Shown here: positions 9,056-17,789 of the stretch, piece by piece
Layout of the letters: every line of letters starts with the position of its first letter
How positions within the stretch are numbered: the first letter of the stretch is position 1
Assembly (NCBI GenBank): GCA_018062085.1
Contig: JAGOSY010000002.1
Location: forward strand, 248,001 to 312,000
Length of the DNA: 64,000 nt
Direction of reading: 5' to 3'
From: a bacterium
Lineage (GTDB): Bacteria > Cyanobacteriota > Vampirovibrionia > Obscuribacterales > Obscuribacteraceae
The notes under the pieces: generated by a model
The model's database searches: none
What the model was told of the DNA's origin: nothing
Seen by the model: the letters and a program-made list of their open reading frames with translations, nothing else
Made by a program: the position numbers and the translations under genes

Positions 9056-9459
9056 TTTTGCGCTCAACGGCTATCTCACATCTAGTTCTGCATGATCTTG
9101 AAAGAGTACCCTAATTAGGCAAAACTTTGAAGAATTACGGCGTGTAAACCCTCTTGTACACGAACTTGTTAAGTAGTTAAGAGGTCGAAAGCGGCTTGGC
9201 AGGCTAGAACGCTTTCAACTTTTTGAATTCTTTAGATTGAGATTAGCTCGTATACATAGACGGATGGGCGTCTACCTAATACTATTTCCTTCTGACAAGC
9301 GGCTTGCCAAGTGCTAGAATCTGTAGTACTTAGAGCTGCAACAGACTTCGTCTTAGTAACTCGCTTACCGTTCACTCTTTATTCTTACTTTCTCGGTCCG
9401 TACTCTTTATTGTCCTTACTCTCTCTGTTCTTACTCTTTATCGCTCTTTTGGGAATCCA
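9056..9459. other. divergent intergenic region between proB and the ABC-F gene
   Basis: About 400 bases without a convincing gene. An overlapping open frame (9311-9511) runs into the ABC-F gene in another phase and looks like a shadow. The ABC-F-proximal 90 bases are strongly pyrimidine-rich with a repeated nonamer, listed separately. I could not place a confident promoter for either gene. Confidence 0.4.
9374..9441 (+). repeat. three direct copies of ACTCTTTAT in the ABC-F leader
   Basis: The nonamer ACTCTTTAT occurs at 9374-9382, 9402-9410 and 9433-9441, spaced 28 and 31 bases apart, within a pyrimidine-rich tract that ends 18 bases before the ABC-F start codon. Similar TTACT and CTCT words fill the gaps. 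It may be a protein or RNA binding tract in the 5' leader, or simple low complexity. Confidence 0.5.
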
Positions 9460-11181
9460 ATGCTTAGACTCGAAAATATCAGCAAAATTTATCCTCAAGG
9501 CGAGGTGCTGAGAGACGTAACCTGGGAACTTAAACAAGGCGACCGTATCGGTCTTGTCGGCCCAAATGGCGGCGGCAAATCGACTCAGTTCAAAATTATT
9601 ACTGGTGAAATCGAACCGACCTCTGGTCAAATCATTCGCCAGGCCGGTTTGCACGTTGGCTATCTCAACCAAGAATTTGCAGTTACCCCGACTAACACTG
9701 TGCGCGAAGAGTTTTCCAGTTCGTTTGTGGAATTAAACACAATCCACCATGCACTGACTGCGGTGCACAACGCTCTTGAAACTGCCACTCCTGAAGAGCT
9801 CGATAAACTCTTGAAGAAGATGGACAATTTGCAGCGTGAGTATGAAGCCAAAGGTGGATACGCTCAAGAGTCTAAAGTTGAAAAAATGATGGCCGAGATG
9901 GGCTTTGCCCTTGGCGACGGCGATCGTTTTGTCAGTGAGTTCAGCGGCGGCTGGCAGATGCGTATGAACCTCGGTAAGGTTTTGCTCCAGAAGCCTGATG
10001 TGCTTCTCCTCGACGAACCTACCAACCACATTGATATGCGCACCATTGAATGGCTCGAAGTCTTCTTGCGCGATTTAAGTACACCGATGGCCATTATTTC
10101 TCACGACCGCCACTTCCTCGACCGTCTTTGCACCAGCATAGTTGAGATGGAGCGGGGCGAATCTTCTACCTATCTGGGAAATTACTCCACTTATCTTTTG
10201 CAAAAAGAACAGAACCGCGACGCTCAGTTGGCTGCCTACGAGCGCCAAGTCAAAGAGATGGAAGTGCAACAGCGCTTCGTCGATAGATTCAGGGCTAGTG
10301 CCACTCGCAGCACCCAGGCTAAGAGTAGAGAAAAGCAGCTCGACAAAATTGAACTAATAGAGAAGCCGGATGATGGTGAGCGCACATTGGTGTTCCACTT
10401 CCCTGCTGCAGCCCGCAGTGGTCGTGAGGTTGTTACCATCCGCGATTTGACCCATGGCTACAACGACAATATTCTTTTCTTAGACGCCAATTTACAGATT
10501 GAAAGAGGCGAACGCATCGCTATTCTTGGACCAAATGGAGCTGGCAAGTCGACATTGCTTAGACTGATAACTGGTCGGGAAAAACCAGACGGCGGCTCGG
10601 TCAAGCTTGGTGAACATAATGTTCGCCCTGCCTATTTCGAACAAAATCAAGCAGAAGCGCTCGATTTAGATAAGACCATTTTAGCTACTATTCAAGATGA
10701 AGTGCCTCTCTGGAAGACTGAAGAAGTGCGCTCTTTACTCGGGCGATTCTTATTCGGCGGAGATAGTGTATTCAAGAAAGTAGAGAGCCTCAGCGGCGGC
10801 GAGAAAGCCCGCCTGGCCTTGGCTAAGATGCTTCTGGGCGCCAATAATTTCTTGATTTTAGACGAGCCTACCAACCACCTGGATATTCCTGCCAAAGAGA
10901 CTCTAGAAGACGCTCTCAAGAAATTTGATGGCACAGTAGTGGTTATTTCACACGACCGCTATTTCATTTCCCAAATTGCCACCAAGATTGTCGAGATTCG
11001 AGACGGCCAGCTGGTGGTCTATCACGGCAATTACAACTATTATCTCGAACTCAAAGAAGAAGAGCGTGTGCGTGAGCTAGAAGCCAAGAAAGCGGCGGAA
11101 AAAGCAGCTGAACAAGCGGCCAAGCGCGCCAAAGAACTAGCCAAGCAAAAAATCAAAGAAGAAGCGAAGAAGGGGCGGTAG
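9460..11181 (+). CDS. ABC-F family ATPase (ribosome-associated type)
   Basis: A soluble tandem ABC protein of 573 aa with no membrane segments. The first ATPase domain has GPNGGGKST (about residue 35), the signature region EFSGGWQMRM and DEPTNHID. The second has GPNGAGKST (about 358), LSGGEKARLALA and DEPTNHLD. The linker between domains (about 245-300) is charged and helical, like the P-site tRNA interaction motif of this class, and the C-terminus is a Lys/Ala/Glu-rich helix. ABC-F proteins act on the ribosome, easing stalled translation or protecting it from antibiotics; which subtype this is (Uup/YdiF-like or other) cannot be settled here. The leader carries an unusual pyrimidine repeat. 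Confidence 0.93.
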   Translation: MLRLENISKIYPQGEVLRDVTWELKQGDRIGLVGPNGGGKSTQFKIITGEIEPTSGQIIRQAGLHVGYLNQEFAVTPTNTVREEFSSSFVELNTIHHALTAVHNALETATPEELDKLLKKMDNLQREYEAKGGYAQESKVEKMMAEMGFALGDGDRFVSEFSGGWQMRMNLGKVLLQKPDVLLLDEPTNHIDMRTIEWLEVFLRDLSTPMAIISHDRHFLDRLCTSIVEMERGESSTYLGNYSTYLLQKEQNRDAQLAAYERQVKEMEVQQRFVDRFRASATRSTQAKSREKQLDKIELIEKPDDGERTLVFHFPAAARSGREVVTIRDLTHGYNDNILFLDANLQIERGERIAILGPNGAGKSTLLRLITGREKPDGGSVKLGEHNVRPAYFEQNQAEALDLDKTILATIQDEVPLWKTEEVRSLLGRFLFGGDSVFKKVESLSGGEKARLALAKMLLGANNFLILDEPTNHLDIPAKETLEDALKKFDGTVVVISHDRYFISQIATKIVEIRDGQLVVYHGNYNYYLELKEEERVRELEAKKAAEKAAEQAAKRAKELAKQKIKEEAKKGR

Positions 11182-11251
11182 CTAATTTCTTGTTTGGTCT
11201 CGAGGATGATCGCTTATACTTAAACTAGGTATTTCCAAGAGTGTTCAAACT

Positions 11252-11698
11252 ATGAAAAATGTCGTTGATTTAGCGGTTAGGTCCGCCGATCATCAAACAA
11301 AGCTGATAGTTGAAATAACGGCTAAGCGCGAAATTACAAGCGATTGGGCTGTCAAACTGCGTCGCAATGTCATGGCTCACGGTCTGCCTACTACATCTTC
11401 CTATTTTTTGCTGGCTTCTCCCAATCGATTTTACCTATGGAACAAGGACTCGGCTCTCAGTTTTACGAAAGCCCCAGACTATGAGTTTGACCCAGAGCCC
11501 ATGCTTAAGCCCTATCTTAAGTACATTCAAAGCTCATTGAGTGAATTAAGCCAAACCAGTTTTGAGATTCTAGTAAGTACCTGGTTGAGTGACCTCACAA
11601 CACCTGGACCTGGAACTTCTGTAGGTCCTGGCCTACTTGAATCAGGTCTCTTGGACGAGATTAAGAATGGCTCTGTTGAGGTCGAGACTTCCTTTTGA
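11252..11698 (+). CDS. nuclease-fold-like protein, partner of the downstream PIN gene
   Basis: A 148-residue protein. The N-terminal 90 residues resemble small restriction-endonuclease-like proteins: KLIVEITAKREI where the PD-(D/E)XK core usually has an E-x-K strand, then WAVKLRRNVMAHGL and a strand leading to PNRFYLWNKD. The lysine expected after the glutamate is replaced by Thr (VEIT), with Lys two residues on, so catalytic activity is doubtful. The C-terminal half has no recognisable domain. The stop codon overlaps the TTG start of the next gene (TTGA), so the two are translationally coupled. The fold assignment is by eye only. Confidence 0.6.
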   Translation: MKNVVDLAVRSADHQTKLIVEITAKREITSDWAVKLRRNVMAHGLPTTSSYFLLASPNRFYLWNKDSALSFTKAPDYEFDPEPMLKPYLKYIQSSLSELSQTSFEILVSTWLSDLTTPGPGTSVGPGLLESGLLDEIKNGSVEVETSF

Positions 11699-12300
11699 TC
11701 GTGTACTGTGAGTCAAATTTCGTATTAGAGTTGGCCTATGAGCAGAGTGAGGCAACTTACTGCCAGCAGCTTCTAGCTGCCGCCAAGGAAGGCAGAATTA
11801 ACTTGGCCATTCCCGCGTATTCTCTTACTGAGCCATATGAAACTCTGGTTCGCCGTTCCAAACAAAGAACACTCCTGCACACTTCCTTGCGGGATGAGCT
11901 AAGACAATTGTCTCGTTCCAGTAGCTATCAGTCTAAGCAGGAGAGCTTTAGAGAAGTTACTGGTGTTCTAATTGACAGTATCGAGGAGCAGCGGCAGGCC
12001 CTTGACAGAGTCGTGACCGAGATTCTTGAGATTGCAAGAATATTGCCTGTGACTGCTGATGTCGTTAGGAAAGCTTTGGAGCTAAAGGAGACGCTGAAGC
12101 TTTCTCCACAAGACGCATTTGTTTATTCATCAGTGTTGAGCGATGCTGAAACGAACCATACCGACCCGAAGTGCTTCATCACTTTGAATAGCAACGATTT
12201 CAATGACGACGAGATCAGTAACGACCTTGATTTCCACCATTGCGCGCTTTTCTTTAAGTTTAAGGATGGAGTGACCCATTCTCTACCTGCTAAGGAATAA
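11695..12300 (+). CDS. PIN-domain-like protein
   Basis: The protein opens with IVYCESNFVLELAYEQ, matching a PIN subgroup in which the usual first Asp motif is written E-[ST]-N. It continues with AIPAYSLTEPYE, where the second acidic residue of the PIN active site sits, and ends with a region containing SPQDAFVYSSVLSD and LNSNDFND, where the remaining acidic residues fall. PIN domains are metal-dependent ribonucleases. The TTG start overlaps the upstream stop codon, so the pair is one translational unit. Coupled small genes of this sort can be toxin-antitoxin or defence modules, but no family-specific antitoxin is visible. Length 201 aa is longer than the usual 130-150 because of a helical insert near residues 65-120. 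Confidence 0.65.
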   Translation: MIVYCESNFVLELAYEQSEATYCQQLLAAAKEGRINLAIPAYSLTEPYETLVRRSKQRTLLHTSLRDELRQLSRSSSYQSKQESFREVTGVLIDSIEEQRQALDRVVTEILEIARILPVTADVVRKALELKETLKLSPQDAFVYSSVLSDAETNHTDPKCFITLNSNDFNDDEISNDLDFHHCALFFKFKDGVTHSLPAKE

Positions 12301-12383
12301 TGAATATCCTGCAGTTGTCATCAAGTTGCTGCTAGCTTGGTAGAGGTATATCGTTATTGATATGGGCCTTTAAGGTGAAAGCA

Positions 12384-13112
12384 ATGGACAAAAAACCGTA
12401 TTCGGAATCATTTAAAAATAACACTGAGACCACGCAGGCGGCCAAGCGCGGCGGGCTTGGGTTCTCCGAGTTCGATGCCCAGGCTTTGACTCAGGGCACA
12501 TTAGTGAGCAAGGTGGCATTGCTCACAAGTGTTTCGTTCATGTTTCTTGCCGCCGGTTCGTTCTTCGGCATCAAGACTGAGCCGAACATGTTTCTCTGGA
12601 TAGCCTCGCTGGTTATAACCTTTGGCGGTTTGTTCTTCTTGCCTAGGGTTAATTCACCGGTTTCTGCAATGGTCGGATTGGCCATTTGGAACGCCGTATT
12701 TGGTGTAATAGTCGGTTTTGGCTTGCAAGGCTATATTGAGACCATAGGCGCTAATACAGTGGCCGTTTGCTTGGCTGGTACTGCTGGAGCTATGGCCGTG
12801 GTCGGTTCCATCGGAGCGTTCTCTGGAGTTGATTTCAGGCCCATGCAGCGCTTTCTTATGTTTGCTCTGTTCGGTTTGATTCTTGTTGGACTGAGCCAAT
12901 TCTTCATTCACTTCGCCGCTGGCGTCAACATTGTTTATGCTGTGGGCGGACTGGTGGTCTTTACCGGGTTCTTCTTGGTTGACTTCTGCCGTTTAGCCAA
13001 ATCGACAGATAATAGCTGGCCTGAAGCTACCAGTATTGCCCTCAACATAGTTCTTGATTACGTCAACTTCGCCTTTTACCTCATGCGCCTCGTCAGAGAG
13101 CTTAAGAAATAG
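12384..13112 (+). CDS. Bax inhibitor-1 / YccA family membrane protein
   Basis: An integral membrane protein of 242 aa with about seven hydrophobic segments from residue 45 to the end. The pattern fits the BI-1 (TMBIM/UPF0005) family: a cytoplasmic N-terminus, closely spaced helices, an acidic residue in the penultimate helix region (FFLVDFCRLAKS) and the characteristic final segment IALNIVLDYVNFAFYLMRLV. Family members act as pH-sensitive calcium leak channels or protease modulators in bacteria. I use ATG 12384, which has AAGGTGA six bases upstream, rather than the TTG at 12357. A terminator follows. Confidence 0.85.
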   Translation: MDKKPYSESFKNNTETTQAAKRGGLGFSEFDAQALTQGTLVSKVALLTSVSFMFLAAGSFFGIKTEPNMFLWIASLVITFGGLFFLPRVNSPVSAMVGLAIWNAVFGVIVGFGLQGYIETIGANTVAVCLAGTAGAMAVVGSIGAFSGVDFRPMQRFLMFALFGLILVGLSQFFIHFAAGVNIVYAVGGLVVFTGFFLVDFCRLAKSTDNSWPEATSIALNIVLDYVNFAFYLMRLVRELKK

Positions 13113-13141
13113 GTTGGCGAATAAGTCAGTATAATCTTGGG

Positions 13142-13172
13142 GAGGCTAGCCATGAGTTAGCCTCTTTTCTTT
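13142..13172 (+). terminator. intrinsic terminator after the BI-1 gene
   Basis: GAGGCTAGC (13142-13150) pairs with GTTAGCCTC (13156-13164) around a five-base loop with one G-T wobble, followed by TTTTCTTT. It separates the BI-1 gene from fhs. Confidence 0.85.
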
Positions 13173-13198
13173 ATAGTCAGGCAATTGGAATTTTAAAA

Positions 13199-14953
13199 TT
13201 GGAAACAGCTACCACCACTTCTACTTCGTCGACTTCATCTAGCAGCGCTCAACCGTCAGATATTGACCTGGCGAATAACGCCAAGCTCCGGCCCATAACC
13301 GAAGTGGCCGCAGACCTCGGCCTTGGCGCTGATGACATTGAGCTTTATGGCAAGTACAAGGCCAAGATTGCCTATGAGGCTATTGAGCGCATCTTGTCTG
13401 ACAAGAGTAAAGTGCGCGGTAAGTTGATATTGGTTTCGGCAATCACACCCACCAAGGCTGGCGAAGGTAAGACCACCACTTCGGTTGGCTTGGCTCAAGC
13501 TCTGCGCAAGCGTGGCAAAGGCCGTGGCCTAAAAGGTGGGTTCAAGGTTTCTGTGGCATTGCGTGAGCCCTCAATGGGGCCGGTCTTTGGTCAGAAGGGA
13601 GGCGGCACTGGTGGCGGATATTCGCAGCTGATGCCCATGGATGACATCAATTTGCATTTCAATGGCGACTTGCATGCCATTGGTGCAGCCAATAATCTTC
13701 TTGCTGCTTTGATTGATAATCATATTCACTTTGGCAATGCTCTCGGCATCGATCAACGCGCCATCAGCTTTAGACGGGCTATGGACATGAACGATCGCAG
13801 CTTGCGCAATCTAGTGCAAGGCTTAGGTGGAAAAGCCAACGGCATTGTTCGCGAAACGGGCTTTGATATTACTGCTGCATCAGAAGTGATGGCCACACTT
13901 TGTCTGGCCGATTCAATGGCTAATTTGCGTGAGCGCCTCGGCAATATAGTGGTTGCTAAATCTACTGCTGCTGCTCCTGTTACTGCTAAACAAGTCGATG
14001 CTGCTGCCGCCATGGCTATTATTTTGAAAGATGCCATCAAGCCTAATCTAGTGCAAACCCTCGATGGCACTCCGGCTTTTGTGCATGGTGGACCATTTGC
14101 TAATATTGCCCACGGCACTTCTAGCGTGCTCTCTGGCTTGCTGGCACTTTATACAAGCGACTATGTTGTGACCGAAGCCGGCTTTGGTGCTGATTTAGGC
14201 CTTGAGAAATTCTGCGACATTGTTGCTAATTTGCGCCCTGAGTTGGCACCAGATGCAGTGGTGCTCGTTGCTACGGTGAAAGCTCTCAAATTGCATGGTG
14301 GCGTTGCCGAATCTGACCTGTCTAAACATGACTTGCCTGCAATTGAGCGGGGCTTGTGCAATTTAGAGCGCCATGTGGCTAATGTGCAAAAGTTTGGTGT
14401 GCCCGCCATTGTTTGCGTCAATAAATTTGCTGGTGACAGTGAGGAAGAGTTGACCCATCTGCTCGCTCTCTGCAAAGCAAAGGGAATAGACGCCATCACC
14501 GCCGATGTTTGGGCCAAAGGTGCTGATGGCGCCCTTGACTTAGCTGATTTGGTTATGGCCCAGACTGCTAAGCCTAGTAAGTTCGCTCCACTCTACAAGC
14601 TGGATGCACCGATTAAAGAGAAGCTCGCCACAGTCGCTTCAACTATCTATGGTGCTGCCAGTGTTGAGTATTCCAACGAAGCTTTGAAAGAATTGAAGTG
14701 GCTTGATAAAAACGGCTACGGTAATTTGCCTGTATGCGTAGCGAAGACTCAATATTCATTCAGTGACGACCCCTCGCTTCTTGGTGCACCATCTGGCTTC
14801 AAACTCAATATTCGCCAGCTTAGGTTGTCTGCTGGTGCTGGTTTTGTCGTGGCCATAACCGGCGAAATTATGACCATGCCGGGCTTGCCGAAGAAGCCAG
14901 CCTCGGTGGTGATGGAACTACGAGATGACGGCAAGATTGCTCGCTTTTATTAG
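13199..14953 (+). CDS. fhs: formate-tetrahydrofolate ligase
   Basis: Fhs makes 10-formyltetrahydrofolate from formate, ATP and tetrahydrofolate. The 584-residue sequence shows the nucleotide-binding TPTKAGEGKTTTSVGL (about residue 82), then REPSMGPVFGQKGGGTGGG, PMDDINLHFNGDLHAI and NLVQTLDGTPAFVHGGPFANIAHG, all family hallmarks. It starts at TTG 13199, with GGAA about nine bases upstream; the Ser/Thr-rich first 20 residues are an extension on the usual 555-residue enzyme. The product is the formyl donor for PurN and PurH, encoded in the convergent purine operon, and the two transcription units meet at a shared terminator. Confidence 0.96.
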   Translation: METATTTSTSSTSSSSAQPSDIDLANNAKLRPITEVAADLGLGADDIELYGKYKAKIAYEAIERILSDKSKVRGKLILVSAITPTKAGEGKTTTSVGLAQALRKRGKGRGLKGGFKVSVALREPSMGPVFGQKGGGTGGGYSQLMPMDDINLHFNGDLHAIGAANNLLAALIDNHIHFGNALGIDQRAISFRRAMDMNDRSLRNLVQGLGGKANGIVRETGFDITAASEVMATLCLADSMANLRERLGNIVVAKSTAAAPVTAKQVDAAAAMAIILKDAIKPNLVQTLDGTPAFVHGGPFANIAHGTSSVLSGLLALYTSDYVVTEAGFGADLGLEKFCDIVANLRPELAPDAVVLVATVKALKLHGGVAESDLSKHDLPAIERGLCNLERHVANVQKFGVPAIVCVNKFAGDSEEELTHLLALCKAKGIDAITADVWAKGADGALDLADLVMAQTAKPSKFAPLYKLDAPIKEKLATVASTIYGAASVEYSNEALKELKWLDKNGYGNLPVCVAKTQYSFSDDPSLLGAPSGFKLNIRQLRLSAGAGFVVAITGEIMTMPGLPKKPASVVMELRDDGKIARFY

Positions 14954-15059
14954 TCTCTTAAAAAAAACACTGAGTGGCACCGTCAATTGCGCCTTCTAAA
15001 GCAGTCATATTTTTTTAAGAAAAACTGACAGCTTTGGAATCGTAAAAACTACAAAAACG

Positions 15060-15095
15060 AAAAGGGAAGATTTTTTCGAAAAAATCTTCCCTTTT
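15060..15095. terminator. perfect 36-bp palindrome, bidirectional terminator
   Basis: Two perfectly complementary 18-base arms meet at the central CG (15077/15078). Each arm has an A/T tract around a GGGAAGA/TCTTCCC core, so a U-run follows the hairpin on either strand. It lies between convergent fhs and the esterase/purine operon, exactly where a two-way terminator is expected. Confidence 0.85.
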
Positions 15096-15135
15096 TCAGA
15101 AAACTATAAATGGCATAGATCCCGACAACAAATTT

Positions 15136-16131
15136 CTAGTGCTTCTCACCTTTCAAATGTTTATCGAAAAATTTGCGGGCTGTTTCAATATTCTTACCGT
15201 GTTCAATATTGTGGCCTTCATGTGGCAGGCGAATGTAAGTAGTATCGACCCCGGCTTTCTGCAAGGCCGCTACTAGATCGTCGCTTTGTTCGATGGGCAC
15301 AACTTTATCGTCTTCACCATGCATAACTAAGAACGGTGGGTCTCCAGGTGAGACGTAGGTGTCTGGGCTGGCTTCAAGAGCGCGGGCTTTTTGACTGGCA
15401 GCAGTGCCACCTAAGAGCATAGATAGAGCGGAAGTGGGGCTAACAGTATCCCATTGCATTTTAGGATATTGCTTGGTGCCTAGGTCATATAAATTGGCTG
15501 GTCCGGAAAAATCGCAGACAGCTTGCACGTCGCGTGAAATTGATTTGTCGCCCCCGATATCGAGAGCTGGGCTATTGGCAGAGGCTCCCATAAGGGCCAC
15601 GAGATGACCTCCGGCAGAACTTCCCCATAAGCCAATGTGGTTGGCATCAATGTGTAGTTTGTCAGCGTTACCTTTGAAGTAGCGCAAGGCAGTATTGAGG
15701 TCTTCTATTTGCGAAGAAAAAATGCCTTCTTGAGCCAGGCGATAATAGACTATGGCAACGCCGTAGCCCTTTCGCACAAAGTTTGGCACCCAACGAGGAA
15801 TTGAGTTTGGCCTGGTGGTCCAGCCGCCACCATGGACGTAAATAATTAGAGGAAAGCTTTTTTCTGCTTTTGCTTTTGGTGTGTAGAGGCAGAAGAGATG
15901 GGCTCGATCATCAGCGCTTGGAAGGCCAGGCATATAGCTAACATTCTCTAGTTTTTCGATATCGTCGCTCAAGCTCTTTCTGCTTTTTGTCTCTTTTGTA
16001 TTTTTTGTAGGTTTTGTACTTTCATCATCGCTCTTCGCTTCGGCTGTGGGAGCCATGAAGAGACTGGAAGTAGCAAGGGCCAAAAAGGCCGCAAGAATTG
16101 CACCGTATTTTTTGCTACTTCCAGATTTCAT
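15136..16131 (-). CDS. exported alpha/beta hydrolase (esterase/lipase-like)
   Basis: A 331-residue serine hydrolase with a signal peptide (KKYGAILAAFLALATSSLFM, cleavage probably after AEA). After a Lys/Thr-rich linker the hydrolase core shows the oxyanion motif YVHGGGW (about residue 100), the nucleophile elbow GSSAGG (about 172), the acid region HGEDDKVVP and catalytic His in HEGHN near the end. The arrangement fits the BD-FAE/esterase group acting on acyl or feruloyl esters; the substrate is unknown. The gene follows purH by 14 bases on the same strand, so it is probably co-transcribed at the end of the purine operon, although the function is unrelated. Confidence 0.88.
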   Translation of the reverse strand: MKSGSSKKYGAILAAFLALATSSLFMAPTAEAKSDDESTKPTKNTKETKSRKSLSDDIEKLENVSYMPGLPSADDRAHLFCLYTPKAKAEKSFPLIIYVHGGGWTTRPNSIPRWVPNFVRKGYGVAIVYYRLAQEGIFSSQIEDLNTALRYFKGNADKLHIDANHIGLWGSSAGGHLVALMGASANSPALDIGGDKSISRDVQAVCDFSGPANLYDLGTKQYPKMQWDTVSPTSALSMLLGGTAASQKARALEASPDTYVSPGDPPFLVMHGEDDKVVPIEQSDDLVAALQKAGVDTTYIRLPHEGHNIEHGKNIETARKFFDKHLKGEKH

Positions 16132-16145
16132 TCGATTGTTCCCCT

Positions 16146-17756
16146 TTAGTGTTTGAAGCAGCGTTGGCCGGTGAAGACCATGGCAATCCCTGCTTTATTG
16201 CAGGCGGCTATTACGTCGGCGTCTTTGATGCTGCCACCAGGCTGAATGATTACTGCAATTCCTGCTTCGGCTGCTGCTTCAATATTGTCTGTGGCCGGTA
16301 AGAAGGCTTCGCTAGCCATCACTGCACCCTTTGATTTCTCTCCTGCTTGGCGCAGGGCAATTCCGGTGCTAGCGATGCGGCTAGTTTGACCGATACCAAA
16401 GCCTAGTGAGAGTCCATCCTTAGCGACAAATATGGCATTTGAAGTGAGGTGTTTAACCACCGACCAAGTGAAGGCAATATCTTTTTGCAAAGCTGGATCG
16501 GGCTTCTTCTCAGTGACACAAGTGAAGGTACTGGCTTCAACTGGGACATCTTGATCTACTTCTAAAAGGAAGCCGTAATCGGAAAGATGCTTCAGTTTGT
16601 AGTCGCGCTGCTTGGCCAGTTTTGTATCAACTGTGCTTTTGAGAACGCGAACGTTTTTCTTTTTCTTGAATATTTCAAGGGCAGCTTCATCATATTCAGG
16701 TGCAAGAACGATTTCGACAAAGTTGCGAGTGATGCGCTCGGCTAGAGCCGCGTCGACTTTGCCGGTGAAGCCATAGACGCCACCAAAAGCTGACATTGGG
16801 TCACATTCGTAGGCTAGCTCATAGGCGTCGGCTAGTGTTTTGGCCTGAGCTACGCCGCAGGGGTTGTTGTGCTTGATCACAACCACTGCTGGTGCACTGA
16901 GTTCACGCAATATTTTGACAAGAGCGTAAGTATCAGTGATGTTATTGGACGACATCTCTTTGCCTTGCAGTTGCTCAAATGGTGGGAAAGCTTGTAGTTC
17001 AGCTGATAGTCCAGGAACTGCTATTGGGCTTTCGAGCTGATACCAAGCTGCTGCTTGGTGAGGGTTTTCACCGTAGCGTAAGGTCTCTTGACGCTTGAGA
17101 TTGATGGTCAGCTTGTCAGCAAATTCTGGCACAGCGGCTTCAGATTTTTCAGCACTATCAGCTGTATGGGCGTCATGAACAAGTTTACCTAAGTAGCTGG
17201 AGATGCTTTGGTCGTAGCTAGCTGTGCGGGCGAAAGCTTGATAGGCCAACTTTCTGCGGAAGTCTAGTGGAATCTCGCCCTTGTTAGCGTCCATTGCTGC
17301 AATGACGCTGTCATATTGGCTGGGCTCGTTAATTACTGCTACCCGTTCAAAGTTTTTAGCAGCGGCTCTGAGTAGGGCAACACCGCCCACATCTATTTGT
17401 TCAACCATAGGTTGCTCGGCCAAGTTTTTCTTCAGAGCCTCTTCAAAGGCATACAAATTGACTACGACTAAGTCTATTTCTGAAATTTCCATTTCAGCCA
17501 AACAGCTGCGGTCTTCAGTGATTGGTCTGGCGAGAATGCCAGCAAATACTTTTGGGTGCAATGTTTTGACGCGACCTGAGAGAATTTCAGGGAAGCCTGT
17601 TAACTCTTCTACCTTGGTGCACTTGAAGCCTTTCTCTTCTAGATATTTAGCAGTGCTTGTGGTGCCGATTAAGCGCAAAGTATCGAAGCGCTCTAAGCGG
17701 GTGAGGAAGTTGTCGAGGCCGGTTTTGTCGGTGACGCTGACTAGTACGGTTTTCAT
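16146..17756 (-). CDS. purH: bifunctional AICAR formyltransferase / IMP cyclohydrolase
   Basis: PurH carries out the last two steps of IMP synthesis. The N-terminal cyclohydrolase domain (about 1-200) has SVTDKTGL, GTTSTAKYLEEKG, the GRVKTLHPKV loop and a VNLYAFEEAL segment. The C-terminal transformylase has RYGENPHQ, IKHNNPCGVA and the closing QPGGSIKDADVIAACNKAG. Two normally conserved spots differ: SEAFLPATD where most enzymes have S-D-A-F-F-P-F, and GQRCFKH near the end where R-H-F-[RK]-H is usual. The catalytic KHNNPCG is intact. It lies 33 bases after purM in the purF-to-purH operon. Confidence 0.96.
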   Translation of the reverse strand: MKTVLVSVTDKTGLDNFLTRLERFDTLRLIGTTSTAKYLEEKGFKCTKVEELTGFPEILSGRVKTLHPKVFAGILARPITEDRSCLAEMEISEIDLVVVNLYAFEEALKKNLAEQPMVEQIDVGGVALLRAAAKNFERVAVINEPSQYDSVIAAMDANKGEIPLDFRRKLAYQAFARTASYDQSISSYLGKLVHDAHTADSAEKSEAAVPEFADKLTINLKRQETLRYGENPHQAAAWYQLESPIAVPGLSAELQAFPPFEQLQGKEMSSNNITDTYALVKILRELSAPAVVVIKHNNPCGVAQAKTLADAYELAYECDPMSAFGGVYGFTGKVDAALAERITRNFVEIVLAPEYDEAALEIFKKKKNVRVLKSTVDTKLAKQRDYKLKHLSDYGFLLEVDQDVPVEASTFTCVTEKKPDPALQKDIAFTWSVVKHLTSNAIFVAKDGLSLGFGIGQTSRIASTGIALRQAGEKSKGAVMASEAFLPATDNIEAAAEAGIAVIIQPGGSIKDADVIAACNKAGIAMVFTGQRCFKH

Positions 17757-17789
17757 TGGTCGTTAATTTCCTTGATTAGCCCTTGAGTG

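Noticed and set aside
9311..9511. 66-aa hydrophobic open frame before the ABC-F gene as a leader peptide
   Set aside because: It runs out of phase into the ABC-F coding region, its hydrophobicity follows from the pyrimidine tract, and its start lacks a ribosome binding site.
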